64,000 bases of DNA from an uncultured Actinomycetes bacterium (GTDB lineage Bacteria > Actinomycetota > Actinomycetes > Actinomycetales > Bifidobacteriaceae). The position numbers and the translations under genes were made by a program. This document shows, in pieces, positions 7,806 to 16,783 of this stretch. Under the pieces are notes generated by a model. That model was not told the origin of the DNA, did no database searches, and saw only the letters and a program-made list of their open reading frames with translations. The first letter of the stretch is position 1. Each line of letters starts with the position of its first letter. Location: NCBI GenBank assembly GCA_900314875.1, contig OMWX01000005.1, forward strand, positions 1 through 64,000, given 5' to 3'.

Positions 7806-8148
7806 TCAGCTTTCAAATGAAAAGCAACTTTTATATTATTGCAGAAAAACGCGACAAATTCAACTTCGGCGGAAATTATTTCGCAAAAGCCCGATTTTTC
7901 GTCAAATCAAGCTTATTCGCAATGACTGCAAACCGCTGAAATGCTCATTATTCCACGCGATGCAATCTCACGCGATGCATTCCGTCTTTGATTTCACGCA
8001 CCGCATGTCGATTTCTGCTTATCGCCGCTTTCATTCAAAGCTTTCATTCAGAACTTTCATTCAATGCATTCCTTCGAGGTGTTCGTTCAAAGCTTCTTTT
8101 CACCGCTCTTCACGGCCATTTTGCCCGGTCTCAACTTTGCCCGGGATT
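7806..8148. other. Gene-free spacer with short direct repeats
   Basis: This 343-base stretch between the tRNA-Ser and the small gene at 8149-8382 has no supportable gene. It holds degenerate direct repeats: CGCGATGCA-type units near 7957-7980 and TTTCATTCA units near 8030-8065. The promoter of tRNA-Ser should lie just above 7805, but I see no clear -35/-10 pair. Open frames across it are short and use atypical residues. Confidence 0.6.
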
Positions 8149-8382
8149 TTATTTGACATTGTCAACGCCGGCAATTTGTGTGCGAATCGGCCTGTTCCTG
8201 CGAACCATGTCAGAAACTCTCAAATACTGTTCCTGAATCTGCATGCACGCCTGAATCAGATTGGCATATTCAACAGGGTCAAAACTGTTCTGTTCATCTT
8301 TAATCTTTTTCTTTACAAAACGCAGTTGTCGCTGCAGGAAATTGAATTCAGTATGCAGCAAATCGTTATCTTTACCACTCAT
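8149..8382 (-). CDS. Small helical hypothetical protein, 77 aa
   Basis: The product (MSGKDNDLLHTEFNFLQRQL at the N terminus) is highly charged and predicted almost wholly helical with heptad-like spacing, so a small coiled-coil dimer is likely. I take the ATG at 8382; a TTG at 8391 is an alternative. The gene has its own recognisable promoter at 8427-8456 and ordinary codon use, which argues that it is real despite its size. The shape recalls short AroQ-like or spacer coiled-coil proteins but lacks clear chorismate mutase residues, so I give no function. It stands alone between tRNA-Ser and truA. Confidence 0.6.
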   Translation of the reverse strand: MSGKDNDLLHTEFNFLQRQLRFVKKKIKDEQNSFDPVEYANLIQACMQIQEQYLRVSDMVRRNRPIRTQIAGVDNVK

Positions 8383-8426
8383 TTTTATCAATTTCTCACT
8401 TCATATTGTGTTTTCTTGCTCTATTT

Positions 8427-8456
8427 ACTCTAGTTTCAAAATATAGCAGATGTCAA
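8427..8456 (-). promoter_or_regulatory. Promoter of the 77-aa gene
   Basis: On the minus strand a perfect -35 box TTGACA (8451-8456) is separated by 18 bases from TAGAGT (8427-8432, four of six matches to the -10 consensus). The transcript would begin about 35 bases before the start codon at 8382. Confidence 0.5.
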
Positions 8457-8505
8457 GAACAGACATGATATTGTTTCCGTTTCGCTGTTTGCCGAAAAAA
8501 GAATA

Positions 8506-9444
8506 CTATTCATCTAAAGTCCTCTTTGCGCGAATCGCCTGAGCGCGAACCGCAAGCATAGATTCCTCGGGATAAAGCACTTTTTCCAGCGTCAAACCGC
8601 AGGCGGGAGCAGGCCCGGTCTGCCCTTCGCGTTCGGGAACCCGGATTTTGCGTTCCATCCATTCAACCGTTTTCTTCCCTCTGCCCACCGCAAGACAGGC
8701 ATTGACAAGAGATCTGACCATATTATGCGCAAAAGCATCCGCGATAATCGTAAACGTCAGCAGCCCGGATTCGACGGATTTAACAGCATAATCACTCGCC
8801 TCTCTTCCGCTTGTTTCCCCTGATTCTCCGCAGTATTCCGCAGGAACGACGTTCGTGTCGGAAACGCGCTGCCAGAAAGCATATTTGACTTTGCGAATCG
8901 TCGTGCCGCCCGGATTGGGTGTGGCAAACGAACCGAAATCATGCAGTCCGATCGCGCATTGAGCAGCCTGATTCATCTTTTCGACATCAAGCTCATACCT
9001 GTATTGCAGCACAAACGAGCGGATTCGCGGGTCTGCATCTTCGGGGTTTTCTGCAATGCGGTAAACATAAACGCGATCCTCTGCGGAAAATCTGGCATCA
9101 AAACCTTCGGGCGCGAAATCGATTTTCATAATAACAATATCCTGCGGAAGCACGGCAGAAAGACGCCGCTGCAAAGCCTGACATATAAAGGAATCAGGCA
9201 TATGTCCTTTGCAACGCAGCAAAATATCCTCATCAATATCCGCATGGCATACCTGTTCTGCAGCGTGAACTCCCGTATCTGTGCGACCTGCTACAACCAG
9301 CCGCACGGGCTGTTCGCCCTCTTTTATGCGCAGAATTTCGTTCAAAGCATTTTCTATCGTTCCCTGAACCGTTTCCAGATTAGGCTGACGCGCCCAGCCG
9401 TGATATTTTGTGCCGTCATACGCAAGTCTGAACCTGATTCTCAT
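8506..9444 (-). CDS. truA: tRNA pseudouridine(38-40) synthase
   Basis: TruA isomerises uridines 38-40 in the anticodon arm of many tRNAs. The 312-residue protein begins RFRLAYDGTKYHGWARQPN and carries the catalytic motif AGRTDTGVHA with Asp56 as the nucleophile. The C-terminal half has the usual FGSFATPNPGG and HNMVRSLVNACLAVGRG segments. Length is slightly above the bacterial norm (about 250-290) because of a loop around residues 195-225. In many actinobacteria truA follows rplQ, and so it does here. However, a terminator at 9582-9610 separates them, so truA probably has its own promoter in the 187-base spacer. Confidence 0.95.
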   Translation of the reverse strand: MRIRFRLAYDGTKYHGWARQPNLETVQGTIENALNEILRIKEGEQPVRLVVAGRTDTGVHAAEQVCHADIDEDILLRCKGHMPDSFICQALQRRLSAVLPQDIVIMKIDFAPEGFDARFSAEDRVYVYRIAENPEDADPRIRSFVLQYRYELDVEKMNQAAQCAIGLHDFGSFATPNPGGTTIRKVKYAFWQRVSDTNVVPAEYCGESGETSGREASDYAVKSVESGLLTFTIIADAFAHNMVRSLVNACLAVGRGKKTVEWMERKIRVPEREGQTGPAPACGLTLEKVLYPEESMLAVRAQAIRAKRTLDE

Positions 9445-9581
9445 ATTTTAAGATTAACAGCCGAGGAAGATAGGAGTAAAACAGCAGCAAAACGTAAACA
9501 GACAACAGCGACGCAGCGGCAATAAAGCAACACGAAACATATCTCAACAACGCGACAGTGCAAAACAGCAATACAGGATTA

Positions 9582-9610
9582 CAAAAAGAGGGCCGAAAAT
9601 CGACCCTCTC
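9582..9610 (-). terminator. Intrinsic terminator after rplQ
   Basis: On the minus strand AGAGGG (9604-9609 complement) pairs with CCCTCT (9587-9592 complement) around an inner CGATTTTCG helix, and TTTTTG follows. It sits 22 bases after the rplQ stop and ends the ribosomal superoperon. Confidence 0.85.
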
Positions 9611-9631
9611 AACAAGCATTACAGCTGAATT

Positions 9632-10078
9632 TTACTCAGCAGATTCTGCCTTATCGTCAGCCTTTGCAGCAGCTTTAGCAGCAGACTCGGCTTCCCTCAC
9701 AACCGCTTTCTTAGGCGAAACAGGCTCGGTTACGAGGCTGATTACAGCCATAGGAGCATTGTCTCCCTGACGGCTCGGAAGGTGAACGATACGAGTGTAA
9801 CCGCCTTCGCGCTGTTCCATTGTCTTTGCAATCGAAGTGAAAAGCTCGTGAACAATGGACTTGTCGCGAATAACGCGCATAACGCGGCGGCGTGAGTGCA
9901 AATCTCCGCGCTTTGCGAACGTAATGAGACGCTCTGCAAGCGGACGAAGACGCTTTGCCTTAGGCAGAGTTGTCGTGATCTGACCGTGGCGGAACAGGCT
10001 TGTAGCCATGTTCGCGAGCATCAGACGCTCATGCGCCGGACTTGAGGCCAGACGCGGACCCTTCTTTGGTTTTGGCAT
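9632..10078 (-). CDS. rplQ: 50S ribosomal protein L17
   Basis: L17 binds the exit-tunnel side of the large subunit. The 148-residue protein opens [20 protein letters not shown], where most bacteria have a MRHRKxGRKL-like start; the Pro/Lys/Gly form fits actinobacteria. The core [26 protein letters not shown] is well kept. A tail of about 25 residues ([19 protein letters not shown]) is Ala/Lys-rich and outside the family core. It is the last gene of the alpha operon, 65 bases after rpoA and directly before an intrinsic terminator. Confidence 0.96.
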   Translation of the reverse strand: MPKPKKGPRLASSPAHERLMLANMATSLFRHGQITTTLPKAKRLRPLAERLITFAKRGDLHSRRRVMRVIRDKSIVHELFTSIAKTMEQREGGYTRIVHLPSRQGDNAPMAVISLVTEPVSPKKAVVREAESAAKAAAKADDKAESAE

Positions 10079-10143
10079 TATTACTCCTTTGCCGGCTTGC
10101 GGGTGGGCATATGCCCGAACTTCCGCAAGTCAGGATTTAAAAA

Positions 10144-11139
10144 TCAATTCTCATCATCAGGACTGAAGAATGTCGCTGCATCGATATCAGGATTGAAATC
10201 AACAGTCGAAGGCTTAAGAGACAGACCGAGAGCTTCGAGCTTCTCTTTTACTTCGTCAATAGACTTCTGACCGAAATTGCGAATGTCGAGCAGATCCTGC
10301 TCTGAACGCGACAAAAGCTGTCCGACCTGATTAATACCCTCGCGCTTGAGGCAGTTGTATGAACGCTGCGAAAGGTTCAAATCCTCAATCTTAATCGAGT
10401 GCTGCGGATTCTCCTCTACAACAGTCGGAACAGCGCCGACTTCGACGCCTTCTGCCTGTTCGTTAAGCTCTCGGCACAAACCGAAAAGCTCGACAAGAGT
10501 AGAACCTGCCGATGCAACAGCATCGCGCGGAGAAATAGACGGTTTAGTCTCAACGTCAATAATGAGCTTGTCGAAATCTGTGCGCTGTTCAACACGCGTA
10601 GCCTCGACCTTATAGCTCACCTTGAGAACCGGAGAATAAATCGAATCAACCGGGATACGGCCGATCTCATTTGAAGTTCCCTTGTTAAGCAAAGCGGAAA
10701 CATAACCGCGACCGCGCTCAACCGTAAACTCAATCTCCAAATCGCCGTCTTCTGCAAGCGTAGCAATGCGAAGTTCCGGATTTGCAATTGTTATTCCTGC
10801 CGGAGGCGTAATATCGCCGGCGGTAACAATGCCTTCGCCGCTCTTGCGCAAATACATGAGAACGGGTTCGTCATACTCGGATGTAAGAACGATTTCCTTT
10901 ATGTTAAGGATAATCTCAGTCACATCTTCTTTCACGCCGGGCAAAGCCGTGAATTCGTGCAACGCGCCGGTCACGCGAACAGATGTTACGGCTGCTCCCG
11001 GAATGGAACTGAGAAGCGTGCGGCGAAGCGAATTACCCAAGGTATATCCGAAGCCGGGCTCCAGAGGCTCCAAAGTGAAGCGCGAACGCTGTGAATTAAT
11101 GACTTCCTCAGTCAATGACGGACGTTGTGCAATAAGCAC
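10144..11139 (-). CDS. rpoA: RNA polymerase alpha subunit
   Basis: The 331-residue protein has both alpha domains. The N-terminal domain (1 to about 225) has the assembly motif [21 protein letters not shown] that dimerises and nucleates the beta and beta-prime subunits. A flexible linker (about 226-245) follows, then the C-terminal domain ([21 protein letters not shown] and [17 protein letters not shown]) with its helix-hairpin-helix, which contacts UP elements and activators. A short acidic tail ([17 protein letters not shown]) ends it. It lies between rpsK and rplQ as in other Gram-positive alpha operons, though rpsD is absent here. Confidence 0.98.
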   Translation of the reverse strand: MLIAQRPSLTEEVINSQRSRFTLEPLEPGFGYTLGNSLRRTLLSSIPGAAVTSVRVTGALHEFTALPGVKEDVTEIILNIKEIVLTSEYDEPVLMYLRKSGEGIVTAGDITPPAGITIANPELRIATLAEDGDLEIEFTVERGRGYVSALLNKGTSNEIGRIPVDSIYSPVLKVSYKVEATRVEQRTDFDKLIIDVETKPSISPRDAVASAGSTLVELFGLCRELNEQAEGVEVGAVPTVVEENPQHSIKIEDLNLSQRSYNCLKREGINQVGQLLSRSEQDLLDIRNFGQKSIDEVKEKLEALGLSLKPSTVDFNPDIDAATFFSPDDEN

Positions 11140-11216
11140 TTTTATATCCTTTCAGCTTAAATCGGTTGTGCACGCGCCGATTTTAGCGGGTGGATTTTTC
11201 TCGGTTGTCTCCGTGC

Positions 11217-11615
11217 TCAGACGCGACGGCGCTTGGGCGGACGAACGCCGTTATGCGCCTGCGGGGTAACGTCGGTAATCGAACCGACTTCCAGTCCTGC
11301 GGACTGCAGTGAACGAATAGCGGTTTCACGTCCGGAACCGGGTCCCTTAACAAAGACGTCAACCTTCTTCACACCGTGATCCATGGCCTTGCGAGCCGCA
11401 GACTCAGCAGCCATGCCGGCTGCGTAAGGCGTGGACTTGCGAGAACCTTTGAAACCTACATCGCCGCCCGAAGCCCAGGACACAACTGCACCCGAAGGAT
11501 CGGTTATGGAGATGATGGTGTTGTTAAATGTGGATTTGATATGCGCCTGACCTACCGGCACGGACTTGCGATCCTTGCGGCGAGGCTTGCGCGAGGCTTG
11601 CTTCGTAGCTGCCAT
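11217..11615 (-). CDS. rpsK: 30S ribosomal protein S11
   Basis: S11 forms part of the platform of the small subunit near the mRNA exit. The 132-residue protein has the family hallmarks [40 protein letters not shown] and the C-terminal [17 protein letters not shown]. The N terminus ([18 protein letters not shown]) is the usual basic arm. It is 73 bases after rpsM and 77 bases before rpoA, the standard order. Confidence 0.97.
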   Translation of the reverse strand: MAATKQASRKPRRKDRKSVPVGQAHIKSTFNNTIISITDPSGAVVSWASGGDVGFKGSRKSTPYAAGMAAESAARKAMDHGVKKVDVFVKGPGSGRETAIRSLQSAGLEVGSITDVTPQAHNGVRPPKRRRV

Positions 11616-11688
11616 TTAACCCTCGTTTCCTTAACGAAAAAATTTACTAGTTGAGCGATGGGAAAACCCCGTGGCTCATGCGGAGGCG

Positions 11689-12060
11689 TTATGCCTTCTT
11701 CTTTCCGGCAACTGTACGCTTCGGACCCTTGCGGGTGCGAGCATTGGTCTTGGTGCGCTGACCGCGAACCGGCAAGTGGCGGCGGTGGCGAAGACCCTGA
11801 TAGCAATTAATCTGGATCTTGCGGCGAATGTCAGCATCGATTTCACGACGCAGGTCACCTTCGATCTTGTAATTGCTCTCCAAGTGATCGCGAAGAGCAA
11901 TTAACTGCTCATCGGTAAGATCCTTAACGCGGATGTCCGGGCTGATACCGGTAGCTTCGAGGGTTTCTTTCGCACGAGTGCGTCCAACACCGAAAATATA
12001 GGTGAGAGCAATCTCAATGCGCTTCTCATTGGGGATGTCGACTCCGGCAAGACGTGCCAT
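11689..12060 (-). CDS. rpsM: 30S ribosomal protein S13
   Basis: S13 sits in the head of the small subunit and contacts the P-site tRNA and 5S-side bridges. The 123-residue protein begins [20 protein letters not shown], has [14 protein letters not shown] and the highly conserved [33 protein letters not shown] end. It is separated from rpmJ by 134 bases, the widest gap in the alpha part of the cluster, where no gene is visible. Confidence 0.97.
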   Translation of the reverse strand: MARLAGVDIPNEKRIEIALTYIFGVGRTRAKETLEATGISPDIRVKDLTDEQLIALRDHLESNYKIEGDLRREIDADIRRKIQINCYQGLRHRRHLPVRGQRTKTNARTRKGPKRTVAGKKKA

Positions 12061-12194
12061 TGCGATTTCCTTCTTACTGCGGAGGTCTTATGCCAAGTTG
12101 TCCGCTGTTGCGGCCCGAGCCTCCGAACTCGGGGTTCAGCTGCATGTGTTATGCAGTCTGTAACTCAGCATCTTCTTTTTGCCGCTGTGTCTGC

Positions 12195-12308
12195 TCAGCC
12201 CTGACGCTGCTTGTGACGCGGGTTTGTGCAGATCACCATGACGCGGCCGTGACGGCGAATCACACGGCAGTGCTCGCAGATTCGCTTTACGCTTGGACTG
12301 ACCTTCAT
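12195..12308 (-). CDS. rpmJ: 50S ribosomal protein L36
   Basis: This 37-residue gene encodes [20 protein letters not shown] followed by [17 protein letters not shown]. Three Cys and one His (CxxC, then C and H about 13-18 residues later) form the zinc site of the zinc-binding L36 form. It starts ten bases after infA and precedes rpsM, its normal place. Confidence 0.96.
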   Translation of the reverse strand: MKVSPSVKRICEHCRVIRRHGRVMVICTNPRHKQRQG

Positions 12309-12318
12309 GGCTTTCCTT

Positions 12319-12537
12319 TTACTTGTAACGGTATGTAATGCGACCGCGGGTCAGATCGTAGGGACTCATTTCGAGAACCACGCGATCCTGAGGCAGAATG
12401 CGAATATAATTCTTTCTCATTTTGCCCGAAATCGTAGCTAAAACGATGTGCTTGTTTTCCAGCTCAACGCGGAACATTGCATTCGGCAATGCCTCCACAA
12501 CCCGGCCTTCGACTTCAATTACACCATCTTTAGCCAT
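12319..12537 (-). CDS. infA: Translation initiation factor IF-1
   Basis: IF-1 occupies the ribosomal A site during initiation. I use the ATG at 12537, giving the canonical 72-residue protein [20 protein letters not shown] onward, with the OB-fold motifs [26 protein letters not shown] and GRITYRYK. Upstream in-frame codons to 12597 have no family counterpart. In most relatives infA follows adk directly; here a lemA-DUF2207 pair lies between them. Confidence 0.97.
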   Translation of the reverse strand: MAKDGVIEVEGRVVEALPNAMFRVELENKHIVLATISGKMRKNYIRILPQDRVVLEMSPYDLTRGRITYRYK

Positions 12538-12661
12538 AAGACTCCGTTCCTTCATCTGTCGTACTACAAAGCATATTCTCTGATGAGAACACACCAAATA
12601 AAAACATTAACACATGCAACCCATCTTTGCAAGACTTTTCACAAACAGATTATCTGAGGAA

Positions 12662-15151
12662 CTATCTTGCGCCTGAAGCCCCCGATCCGAATCCGCCTGA
12701 CGAACCGCCAAAGCCTCCGAACCCGCCGCCGAAACTTCCGTTAGACGTATATTTTGAAGCCGAATCGGCAACTTCAGAAAAATGAGCTTTGGCAATATCC
12801 GCATTCAGATTCGAGAAACTTATCTCAAGCTGCGAGCCGATATCGATAAAACCGGCTGCAAAATCGAAATTCGGTGCGAATCCTTGCGAGAACATATTCG
12901 ACTGAGTCCCGAAATTGGCGTTTGTTCCATAGCTTCCGGAGTGTCCGTCGTAATAACCCCGAGGGGAGCCGAACACATACCAGTAAAGCACTGTGTCATA
13001 CATGCCCGAATTGTCGGTTTCGGCAAGAGAAGGATAAGCTTTTGCAAACTCTTTTATCGCTTTATCGCTTATTCCCATTGCAGCAGCATAGACCAGATAT
13101 CGATCCCACAGGACAAGGTCGCGCGAATCTCTGTCTTTGAAATTCGAGAAATCGTTCAAATAATTGTAAAGTCCGACTACCCTTCCCGCGCTCAGGTTTC
13201 CGGCCGGAGTCAGAACTCGTTTGGACGAATAACATATCGAGAAAACCGCAGTGAAAACAGCCAGCATCATGATAATCGCGTGGATAAGAGGATACGGGGA
13301 AGAAAGTATTTGTCCGAAACAGAATATTGCGGCAACCGCCTGAAGAGCCGACGGCACAAGCGTCCAGCCTGCAGCAGATTTTGTAGGACATGCAGCTTCG
13401 AATTCGCTTGCAGCCGCTCGTTCTATATTCTTCATGTATACGCTGCCGGACGTCCAATTCTTGCACTTTTCGCGCATCATATTAAGGTCGAACGCTTCAA
13501 AACCTGTTCGAACGGACAGTGCGCGCAAAAGAGTCAGAACGCAAGTCTCGGAATATGAAAGAGACGGAAACAAATCCAGACTCTGGTCGGTAAGAACCTT
13601 ATGGTTTATAGCTATTGTCGATGTGGATTTCTTTACTCCGGTCATCGACGGATTGTCGATAAACATCTGAGCTGTTTTCTTATACTGATTTCCGTCTCGG
13701 TGATACATGTGTGCAGGTCCGGGGTAAATCGACAGGTATCCTTTTGTCGCAAGAGAGAGAATCGAAGAGGAAATTATTCTCGAAATTTTCGACGACCTGT
13801 TTCCCAATCCCATATACATTGCAATTTCGGCTGTTGCAGCCGGAGAAATGTCAAGCGGTTCGCGCCAATATATTTCGGTTCCCAGATAATGTCCCAGCCT
13901 GTATGTTCTAAAAGCGCCGATCATAAGCCAGATTGCAAGCAGAACCGCAGCTGTTGCACCTGCAATCAGACATAACAGATTTTTTCGCGCCTGTTTTTCC
14001 TGAAACTCATACCATGTTTTTTCCTCAGCGGTTTCCTCTGCGATAACCTTATCTTTAGCAGGTTCGGAAAATACTTTAAGAGAATTGGGAATTGCACTTG
14101 AATCGCACATTGCGACCAAATCTATATACACATGCGGTCCTATGCTTTGCGCAGTGAAATGCAAATCGCTTTCGGACGTGCGCGAAACTGTCGATTTGCC
14201 CCCGAAATGAAGCCACGCCCACGTTTGAATCCCCTCAGGCTCCTGAGGGAATTTAACGTCGGCAGACAGGTTTTCAATCGGAATAGTATTATCCGATCCT
14301 ATCGGCTCCCATTTGAAATATGCGACATCCGAATGAACCGTAAGAATGTTTTCAAACGTCAGCTCGATGTCAAAAGACATATTTCCGCTTTTTACGGAAG
14401 GAATATTCCAGCCGATTTCAATTTTCCTGTTTTCTTCTGATTTAGAACCCAAGGTAAAATCGGTTTCAGCAGTTAAGTCATATGCATACCATTGTTTTGA
14501 ATATTCCTGATTCCACATTTGATCGCTCATGCCCGCAGGACTTTTAAACGGAGCATATGCATAATCCTCAGCAGTATCAGAGCGTTTGACGCTGATGTCT
14601 TTTATCGAAGAATATTTGTTAGGGTCAATATCGTATTTCCAGTAAATCTGGTGCCAGCTTTGACCGTTGTTTTGTTCGTCAAGCCGCGTATCCAAATGCT
14701 GCCGGACTTTAATATCTCCGTTATTCAATATTTCTGTCTCGTAATTAACATTGGAATAATGAACTTTGGACGTATTCGAGCCCGCATATGCGACGGCATA
14801 TCCCGCCAGAGCGACAAAAATCGCCGCCAGGATCGAAATGATAATGGATCTGACGAAAAGTTTCGAATTAAAATATTTTCCGCCGCCTTGTCCCGCGGAA
14901 TTCGGATCAAATCCGTTAACCGAGTTTTGCTGACGCTCCGCGCCCCAAAAGTTTTTTTTCGAATCGCCAAGTCCGGTTCTCAGAAACGTTCTTACAGGAT
15001 TCTGAGTACGGGCTTTACTTCCCGCGTTTACAATAAGCCATCGAATCCCATAACCTATCGCAATGACAATAATTAACTGCCACCACGAGGTCGACCTGTA
15101 GCGATGTCGGATCGCCGCAGCCGCCAATTCTTGAAGCAAAAACTCAGTCAT
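12662..15151 (-). CDS. DUF2207-type membrane protein, Gly-rich tail
   Basis: The 829-residue protein has membrane helices near residues 22-40 and 98-118, then a large extracytoplasmic beta-rich domain (about 125-385; SNVNYETEILNNGDIKVRQH is the DUF2207 start). Another helix is near 390-412, followed by a cytoplasmic region with REPLDISPAATAEIAMYMGL, a helix pair near 610-655, and a C-terminal tail of GGFGG repeats (from about residue 805). Glycine-rich C termini are typical of DUF2207 and YgcG-like proteins. The biochemical role is unknown; pairing with lemA, 40 bases upstream, is common and suggests one membrane complex. The pair interrupts the ribosomal cluster between adk and infA. Confidence 0.85.
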   Translation of the reverse strand: MTEFLLQELAAAAIRHRYRSTSWWQLIIVIAIGYGIRWLIVNAGSKARTQNPVRTFLRTGLGDSKKNFWGAERQQNSVNGFDPNSAGQGGGKYFNSKLFVRSIIISILAAIFVALAGYAVAYAGSNTSKVHYSNVNYETEILNNGDIKVRQHLDTRLDEQNNGQSWHQIYWKYDIDPNKYSSIKDISVKRSDTAEDYAYAPFKSPAGMSDQMWNQEYSKQWYAYDLTAETDFTLGSKSEENRKIEIGWNIPSVKSGNMSFDIELTFENILTVHSDVAYFKWEPIGSDNTIPIENLSADVKFPQEPEGIQTWAWLHFGGKSTVSRTSESDLHFTAQSIGPHVYIDLVAMCDSSAIPNSLKVFSEPAKDKVIAEETAEEKTWYEFQEKQARKNLLCLIAGATAAVLLAIWLMIGAFRTYRLGHYLGTEIYWREPLDISPAATAEIAMYMGLGNRSSKISRIISSSILSLATKGYLSIYPGPAHMYHRDGNQYKKTAQMFIDNPSMTGVKKSTSTIAINHKVLTDQSLDLFPSLSYSETCVLTLLRALSVRTGFEAFDLNMMREKCKNWTSGSVYMKNIERAAASEFEAACPTKSAAGWTLVPSALQAVAAIFCFGQILSSPYPLIHAIIMMLAVFTAVFSICYSSKRVLTPAGNLSAGRVVGLYNYLNDFSNFKDRDSRDLVLWDRYLVYAAAMGISDKAIKEFAKAYPSLAETDNSGMYDTVLYWYVFGSPRGYYDGHSGSYGTNANFGTQSNMFSQGFAPNFDFAAGFIDIGSQLEISFSNLNADIAKAHFSEVADSASKYTSNGSFGGGFGGFGGSSGGFGSGASGAR

Positions 15152-15191
15152 ATGCGTCTTTTAATTCTGTGAAATTTATAATCTGCGAAAC

Positions 15192-15965
15192 TTATTGAGG
15201 ATCGAATACGGATGTCCCCGATGCGTTGCCGTTATCAAAAGGAGCATTGCCGACTGAGCCTGCAGACGGGTTTGTCTGAATGTTTGCAGATGAAGTTCCT
15301 GCGTTATTCGCAAACGGCCCTTCAAACTGCGGCGCTGAAGGCTGTGCACTTGCAGACTGTGCACTTGCAGGCTGTGCATTCGAATTGCCATTGTTCGGAT
15401 TCGAAAAGCTTACCTTGGGAGCCTCGCGTTCGGAACTGCTTACGCTGAACGGCTGAGCCTGCGTAAAATGAAACATTTTCGCGAAAATATTCGACGGAAA
15501 CATCTGAATTTTATTGTTGTACTTCATTACAACGTCATTGTAGAACTGACGTGCGTAAGCAATCTTCTGTTCAAGCTGAGCCAGCTGTTCCTGAAGATTA
15601 ATAAAATTCTGATTTGCCTGAAGAGACGGATATGCCTCTGCAACCGCAAGAACATTGACAATAGCGCGCGAAAGCATGTTTTCCGCTTCGGAACGCTCCT
15701 GCACGGTCGCGCCGCCCGCCGACAAGTTTGCCGCCTTTGCTCTTGCTTGCGTTACGGCTTCAAAAACTTCCGATTCGTGCGCAGCATAGCCTTTAACGGT
15801 CTCCACAAGATTGGGAATCAAGTCCGCACGCTGCTTAAGCTGCACGTCGATTTGAGACCATCCGTTCTGCACGCGGTTGCGCAGATCAACAAGACTGTTG
15901 TAGCTCCCTGCGACAACCAGAGCGAGAATCAATACAATCGCGACAATTACTATTAAAGCTATCAT
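15192..15965 (-). CDS. lemA: LemA family membrane protein
   Basis: I choose the ATG at 15965 because the protein then begins at its single membrane helix ([20 protein letters not shown]); the upstream TTG at 16025 adds an unlikely extension. The LemA core follows: [40 protein letters not shown], and [20 protein letters not shown] with [18 protein letters not shown] Ser/Ala/Gln/Asn-rich tail of about 75 residues ends the 257-residue protein. LemA proteins have an outside-in orientation with an extracellular helical bundle; the function is unclear. TATTAT lies six bases before the ATG and no Shine-Dalgarno is visible, so the transcript may be leaderless. The gene is followed by the DUF2207 gene. 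Confidence 0.9.
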   Translation of the reverse strand: MIALIVIVAIVLILALVVAGSYNSLVDLRNRVQNGWSQIDVQLKQRADLIPNLVETVKGYAAHESEVFEAVTQARAKAANLSAGGATVQERSEAENMLSRAIVNVLAVAEAYPSLQANQNFINLQEQLAQLEQKIAYARQFYNDVVMKYNNKIQMFPSNIFAKMFHFTQAQPFSVSSSEREAPKVSFSNPNNGNSNAQPASAQSASAQPSAPQFEGPFANNAGTSSANIQTNPSAGSVGNAPFDNGNASGTSVFDPQ

Positions 15966-16030
15966 AATTAAATAATAATATAACCGCGCGAAATTCACGC
16001 GCAAAACATATAACAAAAAAGACAAGAAAA

Positions 16031-16072
16031 ACGGGCAGTGACAAATCCTTTTAAGGACTTTTCACTGCCCGT
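16031..16072. terminator. Terminator after adk (bidirectional)
   Basis: ACGGGCAGTGA (16031-16041) and TCACTGCCCGT (16062-16072) form an 11-base-pair stem with an inner TCCTT/AAGGA helix. On the minus strand TTTTTC follows, and on the plus strand TTTTT follows a few bases later. It would end the secY-adk transcript before lemA, so lemA needs its own promoter. Confidence 0.85.
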
Positions 16073-16178
16073 CTGTTTTTCAGAATCCCGTTTTCAGAAT
16101 CCCGTTTTCAAGATTGTGTTTTATGGGATCTGTTTATTATTCAGAATCTTACTGTTTCGAATTCAGTCATTAAGGGCT

Positions 16179-16751
16179 TTAATTGTTTCTTTCGTCCAAA
16201 GCCTTAACAATCGATTCGGTAACAGCCTCGACTTCGCCGGTTCCGTCAAGCCGCGCAAGCTGACCGCGCTGCTCGTATTTTTCGAGAAGCGGAGCGGTTT
16301 CCTTTTCATAAACGTCAAGACGTTTGGCAATCGCTTCGGGAGTGTCGTCTGAACGCCCTTCTTCTTCCGCGCGTTTTTTCATGCGCTCGAGCAAAACATC
16401 GCGTTCCGCGTCTAAAGCAACCGCGCAGTCCAGTTTGATATCCAGCTGTGAGAGAATCTCGTCAAGTGCTTCCACCTGGGAAGCATTGCGCGGATAGCCG
16501 TCGAGAATCCAGCCGTTTTTAGCATCGTCCATGGCAAGACGATCCTTAACAATCTCATTCGTCAGACTGTCGGGAACAAGCTCGCCTTTGTCAATGTAAG
16601 CCTGAGCTTCAATGCCGAGAGGCGTCTTATTCTTCAGGTTGTAACGGAAAATATCTCCAGTGGAAATATGAGGGATCCCGTAACGCTGCGAAAGAATCGC
16701 GGCCTGGGTTCCCTTTCCTACTCCTTGAGGCCCCATAATCAAAAGACGCAT
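16179..16751 (-). CDS. adk: Adenylate kinase
   Basis: Adk interconverts ATP + AMP and two ADP. The 190-residue protein has the P-loop GPQGVGKGTQ (residues 7-16), the AMP-binding HISTGDIFRYNL, LDGYPRNASQVEALD (where many enzymes have DGFPR) and a short LID region around MKKRAEEEGRSDD. The long zinc LID with four Cys is absent, so this is a short-form enzyme, as usual in actinobacteria. It starts 32 bases after secY, the classical coupling of protein export and nucleotide genes in the spc operon. A strong terminator follows at 16031-16072. Confidence 0.97.
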   Translation of the reverse strand: MRLLIMGPQGVGKGTQAAILSQRYGIPHISTGDIFRYNLKNKTPLGIEAQAYIDKGELVPDSLTNEIVKDRLAMDDAKNGWILDGYPRNASQVEALDEILSQLDIKLDCAVALDAERDVLLERMKKRAEEEGRSDDTPEAIAKRLDVYEKETAPLLEKYEQRGQLARLDGTGEVEAVTESIVKALDERNN

Positions 16752-16783
16752 TATGTTTCTCCTTTATCGATATCCGCAAAAAA

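Noticed and set aside
8149..8382. Chorismate mutase domain
   Set aside because: Length and helices would fit AroQ, but the conserved Arg, Lys, Glu and Gln positions of that active site cannot be lined up.
12538..12597. N-terminal extension of IF-1 from an upstream start
   Set aside because: IF-1 is 72 residues throughout bacteria and starts [11 protein letters not shown] here; the extra residues have no counterpart.
14519..15076. Long plus-strand frame opposite the DUF2207 gene
   Set aside because: It is antisense to a well-supported membrane protein, is Arg/Ile/Asn-rich as expected for a shadow frame, and lacks a ribosome binding site.
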